DNA of 64,000 nt from Phytophthora sp. 'mugwort' (Eukaryota; Oomycota; Peronosporomycetes; Peronosporales; Peronosporaceae), in contig JAUCEF010000011.1 of NCBI GenBank assembly GCA_033558025.1, positions 3,472,001-3,536,000 on the forward strand, written 5' to 3'. The stretch's first letter is position 1; every line of letters starts with the position of its first letter. Shown here in pieces: positions 32,981 to 44,799 of the stretch. Position numbers and translations under genes: made by a program. The notes below the pieces were generated by a model, which was not told where the DNA came from, made no database searches, and saw nothing but the letters and a program-made list of their open reading frames with translations.

Positions 32981-33059
32981 AGAAGATCTGCCCATGCACT
33001 GCCGCTTAAGCCCCCCCCCCCCCCCCCTTGTGTTGTGTCTCTTCTGACCAACCTACTCT

Positions 33060-33960
33060 GTTTAATACACTGGACAAACTAGTTTGGTTTGAAGCTTTAC
33101 CACTCACGGTGCTTAACATGGATGAGACTGATTTCAGACGAAGCATTAGGCCAAGAGGGTCATTGCTGTCAGCGGGTTCATGCAACGTGTGGGCCACGGT
33201 GCCAACCGCCAACTTTCATCTTTCTATAGTGGCGCGCGGGAGTGTTGCTGGTTTCGTAGTACCCCCCCCCCCACGTTCAGATTACCAGGGAAGACCGTGT
33301 TCCTTTCGTTTAAGTGAGGGTTGCGATGTGGCAGGTGCAACGCTAACAATGTCGGTATCAGTCTTCAACCTGTTTGAAGAGTGGTTGCACCGTTTTAACG
33401 ACGCCGTCCAAGCTCCGTAAAGCGGCCGCTGCTGCTGATTGTGGATGGCTGCGGGTTACACTACTTGGCAAAAGCCGTCGACGCCGCCGACATCTGAATA
33501 TTACGCTTGTGTTCATGCTGCCAACGCTACACATCTTCTAGAACCTGTGGCTGTCGCCATCTTCGTCACATTATAGGACAAGATAGTCACAGCTGGTTGG
33601 CTACCTTGCTGAAGAAAATGACGAAGGGTGCTGTTTAATCAGCAAGGACGACTCCATCGCCGTGGGTAGTCTGGCTTGGCGGGGATCCAAGGTTGACCGC
33701 AACGTATGGCGGGCCATCAAAGCTTGCAGACTGTTGCCACTCCCGCTAGACACGGTGAACGCGCAGCTGAATACCTTCAAGCGCAACGAGGTTCCTCACC
33801 ATGTACAGCTAGTGACGTGGTTACCGCTTCTTGAAGAAGAAATACTGAAGCTACAACGCCACCGCGTAAGGATGCCATAAACAAGCGTAAGCGGGTCGCG
33901 GGCGGCGGTCAGCTATTCACACACAAGGTGCTGCAGGAAATACAAACTAGAACCGCAAGA
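33060..33960 (+). pseudogene. Pogo/CENP-B-type DDE transposase, right copy
   Basis: Oriented opposite to the left copy. Starts inside the element with LPLTVLNMDETDFRRSIRPR (33095-33155), where MDET carries the first catalytic Asp that the left copy has lost to substitutions. AGSCNVWATVPTANFHLSIV, the ANATHLLEPV motif (33518-33550) and AWRGSKVDRNVWRAIKACRL (33672-33731) follow, ending at the stop at 33880; GGGQLFTHKVLQ follows in another frame. No N-terminal domain is found, and stops occur after 33420. Dead and 5'-truncated. Confidence 0.75.
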
Positions 33961-34631
33961 CCAAGATCGCACGCGAATTTGAAGAGTTTTGTGTACGCCG
34001 ATCGCAACAGGCATCGTGGACCTGCAGTAGTTTAACAGGAGCAAGCAAGTTAGATTTATGTCAGCGACACCCTTAACCAAAACGAATGCTTACCATAACA
34101 CTATGCAGCTTAACAGTAGCTCGCGGCGTAGCACGGTGGGGTGGCTTAAGGTGCGCCACGTAGACGAGCATGGCGTCTGAGCGGTTAGGACCGTGAGTTG
34201 CTAGAGTAGAGCGTGTGTGCCTGCCACAGGCACAATGTGGAGCGGTACAAATATGAGCAGCGTCTAGACCGTCCTGCCGGGTCGTACCACTTCGCAGAAG
34301 GTATCTGAAGGGCATGCGAGGTTGGGGCGCTCGAGCCAGGTCACTTGGCCTGCTGTGTGCGATGCCAGGTACGTCGGTGGTAGACTTGAGACGCCAGGAG
34401 ATCTGCCGGCCCGGTTGTCTTTCTGACCAGCTTGTCATCGGCGTGTGCGGTATTCCAGGACGGGAATACCGCATTTTACGAGAATGACTACATCAGCGAA
34501 AACGCATAACTTATCTTAATCTTTCAGTTGTCGTAACATGCAATTTGACAGGGCTCGTAATCCTTGAGAAGGACTGTGATTTGTGAGCATTGAGCGATAC
34601 TAAAACCAAATTTAATGCCTCTGACAACAAA
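33152..34631 (-). repeat. Right arm of 1.48-kb inverted repeat
   Basis: Reverse complement of 28823-30305 (see there). Homology stops abruptly at 34631 on the outside; inside, at 33152, it drops from near identity to roughly 75-80 percent without the transposon homology itself ending, which is the shape expected from a conversion tract. Confidence 0.95.
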
Positions 34632-36369
34632 TAGGATACCGAGCAGAGGCTCCGTACACAGTCAGTAAAAAGGACATCATAACGGAACCAAGTATGTACG
34701 AAGTTTATCATTTTTGCAAAACGGATGGCATCGCATGGGTTTGCTTTGCTTCGCTGCGCTCCTGCGAGGATAATATGCTATGTTCGGTCCGCTACAGTGC
34801 TCGTCGACTGGAATGCTTGGCGCTGGGTCGCCTTCGCAAATACCTCGCGGTCCTGCTTTGCGGGCATGCCGCGCGGGTTTTGCTACAGCTACGCGGCCTC
34901 GCAACCGCTCACCTCCGACTTTGCCTTTCACACCCTCTAAAAAAACTGTGTACGAAGCTACGCTCTAGGACACTGACGCCTCCTCTGCCCTTATCACTGG
35001 CCCTTTGTTCAGAAAGACGTATAAGAATGCAGAGACAGCAGCTCTGTCTGACTGTCACATTTTGTCATGTATCCGCTTCCTCACGATAGCAGAGTTTGAT
35101 ATACAGTTAGAATATCTAGCTTTTGATTAATTTAGGTTAACTGCACCATTTTATGGTGCTTTTATGCCCGAAGAAATATTCTGTCAAGATGTTTGCAAAA
35201 GTTACTTGAGCCGCACGATTATCAACTACTTGCTCCATATTTGTTTGTTTGTCATGGTTCTGTCTGATAGGATGTTTTTATGATTGCTACTAGCTTTACT
35301 GATTTAATTGCTATTCGTTCTTCGAAGAATACGTAGCATATTCGGGGACTTGTGCCAGCGTTGGGTAGACTATATTGGACTCGATGATGTCCGAGCATGA
35401 CACATGTTCCTTAGGTTCAGCATGGTAGGGATGGAAACCGAAGGTTGACCTTTTCATATCGGAAGTGTTTCATCGTGAATGGAATAAGGTTGAGTAAATG
35501 ATAATATGTCACTGCTTTGTTGTATCCCAAATCCAAATTTTCGATCTATACTTGCACGCCCAGACGTGCCGGCACGACACGGCGCAATCTTTATTCGGTC
35601 ATCCCATGTTCTCTCCCGCCGCACACTTGCCGTTGACACACACAGGGTCGGTGTGAAAAACAACGTCATCGACAGAAACTCCGATACGGCTTGATCAGAA
35701 CCAAAGACAACTTCTGCAAGGTATACAGACTTCGAAACATTTAGATTTTCACGGTCTCCTCGCTCTAAAATTTCACTCGGTCGTTACGGCCGCCTCGGTC
35801 TCGAGCGCTACTTCAGGCTTGCCCTCACTGCGTCTCTCCACATCTGTCGGCACTCAATACCCTAGCTTACTCTGAGACTCATATCGGAGGTCTTGTTCGG
35901 AGCTCGCTGAAGAAGCTACTTGGTGAGCGTGTATGCCACTTCCCCGTAGATTGTCACCTTCCTCTGCTGTCCGCGTCCTATCCCGAAATGATGGCTGAGC
36001 CCTGATGGCAGATTCGTGTGATCCGCCTTAATTTGGTATCGAACGGGTCTGCTATACCCTATTTACCGTGATTCGCACATTATATCCCTGTACCCTGTGT
36101 GAAGTACACAATTGGTCTGTGCATGGCTGTGACCGCTCTCAATGGGTCGGACATGGAGAAAAACAAATTACTACCTCCGTTCCGAAATATAATGTTCAAT
36201 TTAACGACAATGTGTTCCACATAATTGCCCTGGCGCTCCTATTGGCCAAAAGATAGAAGTATAATGGGTTGCCTCGTGACCATCAAGTCGCAGCCTCGTT
36301 GGCGCCAAAACGGTTGGCAATCCGGCGACAAACGTCCGGTCGTCGTCGTCATCCCGCTTCACCCGATCA
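34632..36369. other. Intergenic region, no gene recognised
   Basis: A GC-rich block at 34730-34930 (tgctttgcttcgctgcgctcctgcgagg) has the look of repeated non-coding sequence. The rest is AT-rich. Short frames carry no domain. Confidence 0.35.
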
Positions 36370-37830
36370 CAACTAAATATGCTTTCAAAATCGATATGTC
36401 AACCCGCTGAGAAGCCTTGCTCATCAAACGCAAACGATATCCCGCAGCCGACGAAGCTGGAAGCGGTACTCTATCTCTCGGATATGGCCAACTGCGGAAA
36501 GGTTCCGGAGGGGGTTATACTAAAAAAAAGCTTAGCACTTTGGCTACCATCGCAACACGGTATACAAGCGGGGGCGTGGCAGGCAACAATTTTGGTCCAG
36601 CGACCGAGCAACCGCGGTCGTCCACGCGCATTTACCGACGGTGAGATCAAGACCAAGCATAAAGGAGCCCCGCAAAGGACCGCTGCACACTTCGTGGGCT
36701 TGCTCCTGCGACGAGAGTCCCTGGCAGCCAACGCTCCCGGTGACGAAGACATACAACGTAGCCAAGCGGGTCACTGTCGTGCCGAAATCCTACCCGCGCC
36801 GGTGCACATGGCGTGGCAGTTTGCGCGGTCGTCTGTCAAGCTGCCTCCTGGTAAGATATACCTGTCAACTCTTATTACTCTATGCCTCGTCAATTTAACG
36901 TAATAAATTTGTTTGTATTGTTGTAAATTAAGTGTACTAATTCGTAGACATGCATGATGCCGCCATGTTGACGAGAAATGCTTTTACGTGTATCCAGATT
37001 GCAATACGCAACGTGTATCCAGATTGCAATACGCAACGCGTACTATCTTACCAATGTTGAGACCCCCGCCTCGTGTCGTAACCAAGAACAAACTCCACCG
37101 CGCGAAGGTGATGTTTCTGGTAGCGGTAGCTCGACCAGTATGGCGCACATTAATGCATGCAATTAGACGGTAAGCTAGGTCTTTGGACCATCGATGAGAC
37201 GCGTCTGGCTCTCCGCAACGCACGAACCGACCAAAGGGCACACCCATCACAATCCCACTGACGATGACACAGAATGTCGACGAGCGCATACTGATGTAGC
37301 GTCATTCCTGTCATCAAACGGGTATCCCATGGTTCATTAAGTTGAAAAACAACGATGTGCATTATCAAATTGTTTTTCGTTCTGACTATCATTTGTGTAC
37401 AGGCAAGAACGAGGTAATCATTACGCAAGACAACACCTCGCCTCATCGTGCATAGGATCGCACTGCTGTACAAGCGGCGGTCGTGGAGGATGGCTGGTCG
37501 TTCAGGTTCGTCAATTAGCCGCTCCGAAGTCCGGACTTTTATGCCCTCGGCTCGGGTTGGTTTATTTCACTCCAGCCACTCCAGTACCAAACGAGGGTGC
37601 GAGATAGTTATGGCCTCGTTGCAGTAGTCAACGATATATTTAATGAGATGATACATTATGTTACTAACAAGTTTGATTTTACTTTGAAAAGTGTTCTGGA
37701 AGCATTAATGCTTGTCGGTGGTGGCAATAGCTACAGCAACAGCAACAATATTTCCCACTTAGGAAAGGATGCACTCATGAAGGTGGCAAGCTGCCAATTT
37801 CGCTTCCGTGCTCTACTGAAGTGATTGAAG
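36370..37830 (+). pseudogene. IS630/mariner-type transposase relic 2
   Basis: Plus strand, frame-shifted blocks: 36440-36540 KLEAVLYLSDMANCGKVPEG, a helix-turn-helix start; 36600-36660 NRGRPRAFTDGEIKTKHKG, the linker; 36965-36985 HVDEKCFYV, the first catalytic Asp block (HVDEKWF in active relatives); 37105-37140 KVMFLVAVARPVW, uninterrupted by an intron; 37165-37215 DGKLGLWTIDETRLALRNA; and 37670-37790 KVFWKH / LVGGGNSYSNSNNISHLGKD, the C-terminal region. A 25-bp tandem duplication (36986-37035) breaks the frame right after the HVDEK block. Inactive. Confidence 0.75.
36986..37035. repeat. Exact 25-bp tandem duplication
   Basis: acgtgtatccagattgcaat plus acgca occurs twice back to back with no mismatch. 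Twenty-five is not divisible by three, so it shifts the transposase frame. Confidence 0.95.
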
Positions 37831-38074
37831 TGAATTTCAAACACTAGATCGTAAATTTTAGTTTGATAGCTGTAAATTAGATCAAAAAGGTTTCGTGCTT
37901 CCAATTGGGTTATCTTTTCTTGTGGTCGTGCGCATTATATTTCGGAGCGGAGGCTAGTACTGCTTAGGGCAGCGCATAGAAAATGAACTGATGTTGATTG
38001 CCCAAACAGAGCTGTAGGGTTGCGCTTGCAGCCCATGACCAGCCACGGGGATAACAACCCCGGTTTACTCTATC
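37831..38074. other. Spacer left of solo LTR 2
   Basis: No gene recognised; minus-strand frames continue in phase with the sequence right of the LTR once the LTR and one target duplication are removed, but the product is unknown. Confidence 0.3.
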
Positions 38075-38404
38075 GCCTTTGTGACGGAGCACAACACCTT
38101 GAGCACAGGACGTGTACATCCAGAGAGTTCTTAGAGAACGGCAGCTCACAAGTAAGAGACTGTTACCAAATTATGACTGAATATATCTATAGGTGATCTC
38201 CTTAATGTTTCTACAGACGAACTATAAGTCACCTATAAAGTATCTAGATGTTATCTTATTGGGTAGGTATGATGTCCTTGTCCCATATGTGCGGTACCCA
38301 TTCGTGACGTCATTGCAGTGATGTTGGCTACATCATTAGTGGTGGTAGGGTACACCACTCTGAAAGGTGACTTGGCACTCTTCATGTAACCCTGTTACAG
38401 CCTT
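38075..38404 (-). mobile_element. Solo LTR, copy 2, with exact 5-bp target duplication
   Basis: The LTR proper is 38080-38399 (320 bp), from TGTAAC to GTCACA in the minus direction. It is flanked by GCCTT at 38075-38079 and 38400-38404, a perfect 5-bp duplication as made by retroviral-type integrases. That fixes the boundaries to the base and shows insertion of a complete element later reduced to one LTR. It pairs with the older LTR at 17816-18172. Confidence 0.88.
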
Positions 38405-39689
38405 GAGTACACGCGTTAACTTGCATACGCAAGCCGCCAATGCTCGTTGAGTTACGCGGTCCACCTTCGCCCAGAGCATCATTACTCTTAGCGGCCACTT
38501 TAGTACTTCTAGACCACTTCCCTTGCACCCGTGGCGATCCGCAATGAAGCTCATGAGGCCCCCGGGGGCCAATCATGTCGCCGATCCCGCCAGCTCTCCG
38601 GTGAACTCGACGTGACGCATGTATCACCACTTCGCGATTAGTATACCGGTCCGAATAAATCCTTGTTGCTGCGCTAGCAGTAAAGAATTACCTCCTTTCT
38701 CAGTAATATCTGTAGATCAAACTCAGCGTTAGCTCAACTGATACGGGATAGGAGCTGCATGTAGCGACAGGGCCAGTACTTCACATCCGCCGGGGGGTGG
38801 AGTCGAGTACCCACGCCTAACAGCCCCATCGACGCGGGAAACTTAAGTACATTGTAATCTAATGTATTGACAAAGTTGCTAGAGGCACTACAGAGCTCCG
38901 TACGTGTAGCTACGGATTGTCTTTATCAACCTGTCGTGCAGTTCCGCGTGTTCTGTCGGCGACCCTTAGCACCACAAACAACGGCGAAAACGCCCCGTAG
39001 CTAAATAATCCCACAACGACGAAACAACGACTCGTAATTAAATAATCCGCGCGGTCGCATGAGTCACATTGCATTTGGAAGTTTCAGCTAATCAGAATGG
39101 CCAATTCAGGTCAGTTGTGCCGGTTTTAATCGTCGTGCTTAAATGTACAAACAACGATGTTAAAATCCGCGCCGTTGCAACCACCACGACGGAGGATAGG
39201 CACCCATGACCATTGTTTCTACATAGGTGAACCATGGACCCACTGTTGGCACAAAAAACATTTAGATCTTTTTATCGCCAATAAACAGGTCGACTTTTAT
39301 CTTTTTCCGTATGAGTGCGATTTGCTTTATGTTGGTTTTTGTATGAACCGTATCCGCTACAAAAAAAAGCGCTCTATTTGGTGATGTCCTGTAGTTCAGG
39401 CCAGCGTAAACGCTGTTAGCACAATTGCGAGTGGGGTGATGTCGGTTTCGAGTGGTTCGATGGCAACGGGCTCATCCGCTCGATCGTGTCTGGCGCGGCG
39501 GATCGGGTTTCAGCTCCAGTGTGACGGGAAGCACCGTGTTGGTGTGGCTGGGGGCTCCAAAAATACATCTGCAATGCAACTGATGAGACATTTAAAAGGA
39601 AATTATTGTACGGGAACGAGCGACATCAGATAATCAATTACTCAATACTTTAAACAAACAAATTGAAGTAATTGATGTGGGCTTGTACC
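38405..39689. other. Intergenic region with weak transposon traces
   Basis: A minus-strand frame at 38630-38336 crosses the LTR border and has no recognised domain. Plus-strand 39436-39640 encodes CDGKHRVGVAGG...MRHLKGNYC, which loosely resembles a BED-type zinc finger of hAT transposases. No gene is assigned. Confidence 0.35.
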
Positions 39690-41272
39690 TACGAGTCCTT
39701 ACGAAGTCCGGCGGTTCAAGACATTGCTGACTGTCGTGGCTGTCCAAAAACGTCGACTTTCTTTCAGGAAAAGCACCATGCCTACGTGAAGCGGCAGCAT
39801 GCGGGTGCGGTGATGCGAGAGAAAGTGCTTCGCCTGCGAAACAAATCTCCCCACGCAGTTAGGCGTCGGCGGTATAAAAGCCAATAGTGGATACCCCGCA
39901 GGGACCTCTAGCTCTGATCGGCGCTTCTTCAGTGCCTTGTCGGCGAAGCTCATTTTCGTGACACACGCCACCTGCGACTCAGTTCTGCGATTTGCGAGTT
40001 TCAAACGACCACAGCACCAAACGCTGAGGAGCATCAAGCCTGTCGCTTTCACCAAGTAGTACGGGACGCATGCGACTCGAATTCTGGGTCGTGAACTTTG
40101 GCTGCATCCATTCCCAGCTAAGTGGATAAGCTTAGGTGCTGTTAACACAAGCAGCGCCTGCATCTTGGTCTCCTCACTCCGGCTCGGCATGAGCGCTGCA
40201 ATCGTGTCGTCATCGTTGCATACGAAGTCCTTCAACTTGAAGAATCGGTCGATCATGGCGACTGTGCTCGACCAACAGGTGGCATTGCGAAATACCGGTC
40301 TCAAAGTGGTTTTCTTCCTATAATTTACCAGATAAAAATATATTTTCAAGTTAAAAGTTAAAAATCCAAAAACCGGAAATGCAGTCTACCGAAGTTTTGC
40401 GGCGGCGTTGAGACATCATAGTTTTCCCATTAACGTGTCAACACCAGTTCGTAGCTCGTTAGGTACAACTTGACAGCGAGGTGAAGGCGATGGCTGGCAC
40501 AGCCAACGAGGGGGAGACCCAAAATCGTTGCAACGTTCCCAACAGTTGTCCACCGGTGACGAAACAGCAAATCAGCTGACGCTTGGAATGTCCAGAATGA
40601 GCATAGAAAAGTCAGCTGTGACTCCATCGCCCCACATCTCCATTAATCAGTGGCGCCATTGCCAAGAGCACTGTGTTAGCGTGCTCATCGTGTTCACATG
40701 CGGCGAACACAGCGATGCAAAGCTCTGAATGGAAAGTTCATCCATAAAAAATGATGCCAAAAGTTCTTGGGTAGCGTTTCGGTTATGATCTGCTCGACCT
40801 CTTGCGTGAGTAAACCAAGTTACTTCATTAGCGTCTCGGTGCATATGGTAGTAAGGGAGAAGTACTTGCGAACGGAGGCATTCTCGGGAAACGAGAAGGG
40901 CAGGTTGCATAAGACAGTCCTGTCTATCCAGCCGTATATAGTTTGCAACTTCGTGTCCATAAAGGACACAAGGGTCTCACTACCAGCTCCACTATTGTAG
41001 GCTTGTAGCCAGGGTACTTGTGGCGGATGTGGCTGAGTAGATTGGTGTAGCCGGTGCCGGGGTCTTGCTTCCGCTCCGTGGAGCAGTGGTTTCGAAAGAA
41101 GCCCGTTAGCTCGTCTTGCTCGTCGAGCAGAGAGGTGAAGAAAAATGACGTAGCTTGCGTAGCCGTAAATTTGGGGGTGAGCGCTATAGTTTTTCGAGTT
41201 GACGGTCTCCTAGTAAAACTAGGAATGAGCAGACGGGACTTACAGGTGAGCGAGTGTCAATGCTGGAAATGA
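39690..41272 (-). pseudogene. hAT-family transposase, degenerate
   Basis: Minus-strand blocks in order: 41160-41010 FFFTSLLDEQDELTGFFRNH and LLSHIRHKYPGYK, a BED-type zinc finger region; 40930-40780 IYGWIDRTVLCNLPFSFPEN; 40550-40440 ILGLPLVGCASHRLHLAVKL, the conserved C-x2-H block of hAT; 40300-40180 CWSSTVAMIDRFFKLKDFV; and 39900-39710 AFIPPTPNCVGRFVSQAKHF with LSHHRTRMLPLHVGMVLFL, the C-terminal dimerisation domain. Several stops and frame changes separate the blocks. No exact TIR pair was found. It belongs to a different hAT lineage from the element at 45.3-48.8 kb. Confidence 0.85.
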
Positions 41273-41739
41273 GTGGATATGAAGCGTGGTTGGTCGTACA
41301 GATGAAGACAGATTAGTTTGAGTCCCGAACAGTACTCGGTTGCAGCTATTCTAGAAACTTCTAAAGTACGTAATTGTATATAAAATTATGCTATGTCACA
41401 GTAAAGTATTTTACGGAAATATGGTAAATATTTCCAATAGTATTATTATTCGGAACCCCTGCTATTACATGTAGTATGGCGGTCATTGTGTAGCTCCAAT
41501 CATATTCGTTTCAACGGGGATCATCGATAAGAACATTAAAAATATAAAAAATATTGTTTTTAATTTAAATAATTTTATGTTATCTCGATAAAAATCCTTC
41601 GAATATTTTTATGCCAATCGACCGTACCTTATTCAGGATTCCGACAGCAACTTTTAAGGTTATTCGTCGACGATTAAATAGGCTTAGCTCCACGCATATA
41701 TTCCCAAAACTTCTCAAAACTGGTGCATCTACAGTGTCA
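41273..41739. other. AT-rich 3' flank of the receptor kinase gene
   Basis: No coding signal. Must include the 3' UTR of the kinase gene, which ends at 41740. Confidence 0.5.
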
Positions 41740-44591
41740 TCAACTTCCGTTCCCCACATCCGAGCTCGTGACCGACCAGGCCCCCGATTGTAGCGAGGAT
41801 GAACTGCGCTCGGATGCGTGGATCATGTGTTCCAAGATAACCGCAATCTCGGCGGCAGTGGGACGGTCCTGGGGCTCCTTCTGCAGACAGCAGTCAGCCA
41901 AGTCCAGAATCGCCTTGGGACAGTCGTCCGAGAAGCCCGGACGCAACTTGCCTCCCGCCACCAGACTCAAGATCTCTGCTTCCTGGATTTTGCCCCGATT
42001 CGACGTGTTCTCGTCGTTCCAGTACGGGTAGTCGTCCGTGTCGATCTCCGACAGCACTACCCCAAATGAGTAAATGTCGGCAGCTTCGTTGTAGTCCCGA
42101 CCTAGCAAAACCTCGGGCGCAATCCAGAACGATGTGCCCACACCCGCGGTCATATGCGTCTCCACTAGGTAACGCATACGCGCAATACCGAAATCGCTCA
42201 GCTTTGCTTCTAGATACATGTTGAGAAGTACGTTCTTGGATTTCAAGTCGCGATGAATGATTTTAGGCTTGAGGCCGTGAAGGTACGACAGTGATTCTGC
42301 AATGTGCAGCGCGATCGTTGCCTTATGCGACTCCCAGGAGAGCTGCTCTCCCTTTAGCTTGTAACCATGTAGCACATCGCGCAGATCACCGTTGTCCATG
42401 AACTCGGTGACGGCTGACAAGTGCCTCAGGTTGTCCCAGGCTACTCCAACGAATTCCACGATGCGCGGATGATACAGAACAGCCATCATAATAATTTCCT
42501 TCAGAAACATTTCGGTCTCAGCTGTAGTAACAGTTCGGTCCGGACGGATCTTCTTGACGGCCACGCGGCGACCTTTGTACTCGCCTATAAACACCAAACC
42601 AAAGCCACCCTTACTGATGCACCTGCCCATCTTAAGCAATTTGTGGTCGAGGCGGTTTGTGATGATCACTGGGTCGTTGAGGAAGACCGGGTCCACTTGC
42701 ACTTGAGTATCGTCAAAGTCCAGAGTATCACCAAACTCCTGGGAGTAGAAATCATTTTTCGACGAAGACATGCGCTGGGTCTTCTTGTGGGAGAAGTAGC
42801 GCCAAGCGATCAGTGTCACCACGATAATCACAATGATAGAGCCTCCTGCGACTAAGCCGATTAGTAGTGAGCTGGCGCCATCCGAAGACGTGTTCACTGT
42901 AAAATTAAATAGTCGCAAAAATGTGAACATCATACATTTTCCTTGAGATAAGAAGCTGGGTTACAATGTAGAGCGTACCCGCTGTGACGGTGTCATTTTT
43001 CACGCAGAATGTGCGATTGTGGGCAGTTTTCCACGTTCCATCAGTGCAAGTGGCCGACTCGTCAGGAAGGTCCGAGTCGAAAATTGCCAAGGCCTGTATT
43101 GCACTGAATACAGTCGAGCTGATGTTGAAGTCAATAATGTCATTCTCGGCGATGTATCTGTGGGAAATAAGCCACAATATCATCATTCGACCAGTCAAAA
43201 CAGTGTAAAAAACACAAAATTCAAAAATCTGTACACGCACAGTTCCTTCAAATTGTCAACGTTGAAGACAACGGTAGGGAAGGTCGAAATGCTGTTGTTG
43301 GTGAGATTTCTATCCAGACAAACATAGCATCCACGTGTTAGCTTTTATTTCTTTGATGCGGTCACAAATTAAAAAGTTTTACTTACAAGACTTCGACTGC
43401 ACAGAACTGGTTCGAGCAAGAGTGGGCAATGGATGAGCCAACATATGCAGCAGTCAAGTGGTTTGAGGACATGTCTCTGTTGTGAATATCCAGAACACAC
43501 AGCAGTCTAATCAGCAAAATTGAACCTATAGTAGTCGCTTGCGGGGATTCATACAATAACGGAACGTACAGGTATTGCACGTTGTCCAGCCCTTTAAAGA
43601 AGTCGTAGCCAAATTTGATCATATTGCAGTTTCTCAGCGTGCTGTGCAAATGCCCGACACCATATCATACAAATCAGCATCTGAGTGACTCTTGGCAGCC
43701 ACACATATTGTACACGCTGTACACTCACATGTTCAGCGTCGTTGGCGGGTAAAATGTCAATGCGGTCTGCGTGATCGAGGACATATCAATGTTCTCCAAG
43801 TAGCTGTTACCACAGAATACAACAACGGTTGTTAGCTGGTGCAGTATGCCCCAAATCGGGGCCGACATATTGGTAGCCACTAACACGGTGGTGATGCCAA
43901 TAGAGCCGTCCTCCACTTCTGCGATAGATAGCGTCGATCCTGGCACGTCCTGGTCCTGCGGTACGAACGTTATGGTTTGTGGATATGGTCCCTCTCCAAC
44001 GATCCTCCTGTCGACAGACAAAACCCAGAATACCATAACTATCTCTCTTCTGCAAACGAACACATCGAGCCATACAGGCACTACTCACAGCGTTGTGAGG
44101 TTAGACGGCACAAGCAGCGTGCGGATCGAGTCGATGGCCAGCACATCAGACGATGTGATAGTCGTCGGATAGATCTCACTGCCCTCTTCGGTCCTGAGCG
44201 TGACGTGGAACTCCCATGTGTCTGTGTCCGAGTACCCGACCGTCAAGCACGAGCAGGAGGCGTTCACAGCCGTGTAGATCTCGGGACAGCCTCCATTCGG
44301 ACTCGCCTCGTTCGAGCGGCGCTGTACTGAGGGCACCCCATAGCAAATGACGTCGCTGTTCGTGAGGTTCTTGAGCGCAATGTTGATGCCTACCGCCAGC
44401 TGCGTCTCATTATCATCGATGTTGTCCGTGAACCATTCCTGCGCCAAAATCTCCGCTGTGGTGGTCACAAGCGAAGAGGTGGAGGATGACAAGCTCTGCG
44501 CACGGATTGCAAGGCTACAAGCGCCCGCCAAGAGCGCCCACAACGCCAGCAACAGCGTCCAATGTGCCGGCCACGCTATGCCGGACGACAT
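41740..44591 (-). CDS. Leucine-rich-repeat receptor kinase, TKL class (7 exons)
   Basis: Minus-strand exons 44591-44089, 44007-43729, 43641-43570, 43506-43387, 43309-43241, 43157-42979 and 42896-41740 join in frame to 792 residues; introns are 63-87 bp, GT-AG. A signal peptide (LLLALWALLAGACSLA) starts the protein. The ectodomain contains a Cys-paired N-terminal part and leucine-rich repeats such as LNLTNNSISTFPTVVFNVDN; three repeat-region introns are all in phase 2, so exons equal repeat units. A Cys-containing cap is followed by one membrane span (about 416-440). The kinase has the Gly loop ISKGGFGLVF, VAVKK Lys522, HRDLKSKN (Asp624), DFG 642-644 and APE 667-669, so it should be active as a Ser/Thr-type TKL. 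A cell-surface receptor with unknown ligand. No break seen. Confidence 0.9.
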
Positions 44592-44799
44592 ATCTCACCG
44601 ACGGACGGTAGCTGGTCGGTCAGTATTAAAGCTGACTTCGAACTGCGAGACCTGTGCTCATGAACAACTGACTCGTGAAGGTAATTTTTAACCAATTACA
44701 GTACTGAGTTTAATAATAAGTTGTTCTGGAATATTGTGTTACTGCCGCACCCTATGTGGCTGCGAACTCTAATAACCCTTCTCGAAGGTTGTGACAAAC
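44592..44799. other. 5' flank of the receptor kinase gene
   Basis: Short intergenic stretch up to the LINE remains. No good Inr/FPR match was found. Confidence 0.4.

Noticed and set aside
44347..44691. 114-codon plus-strand frame opposite exon 1 of the receptor kinase
   Set aside because: It is a shadow of the kinase gene, whose splice structure and domains are clear.
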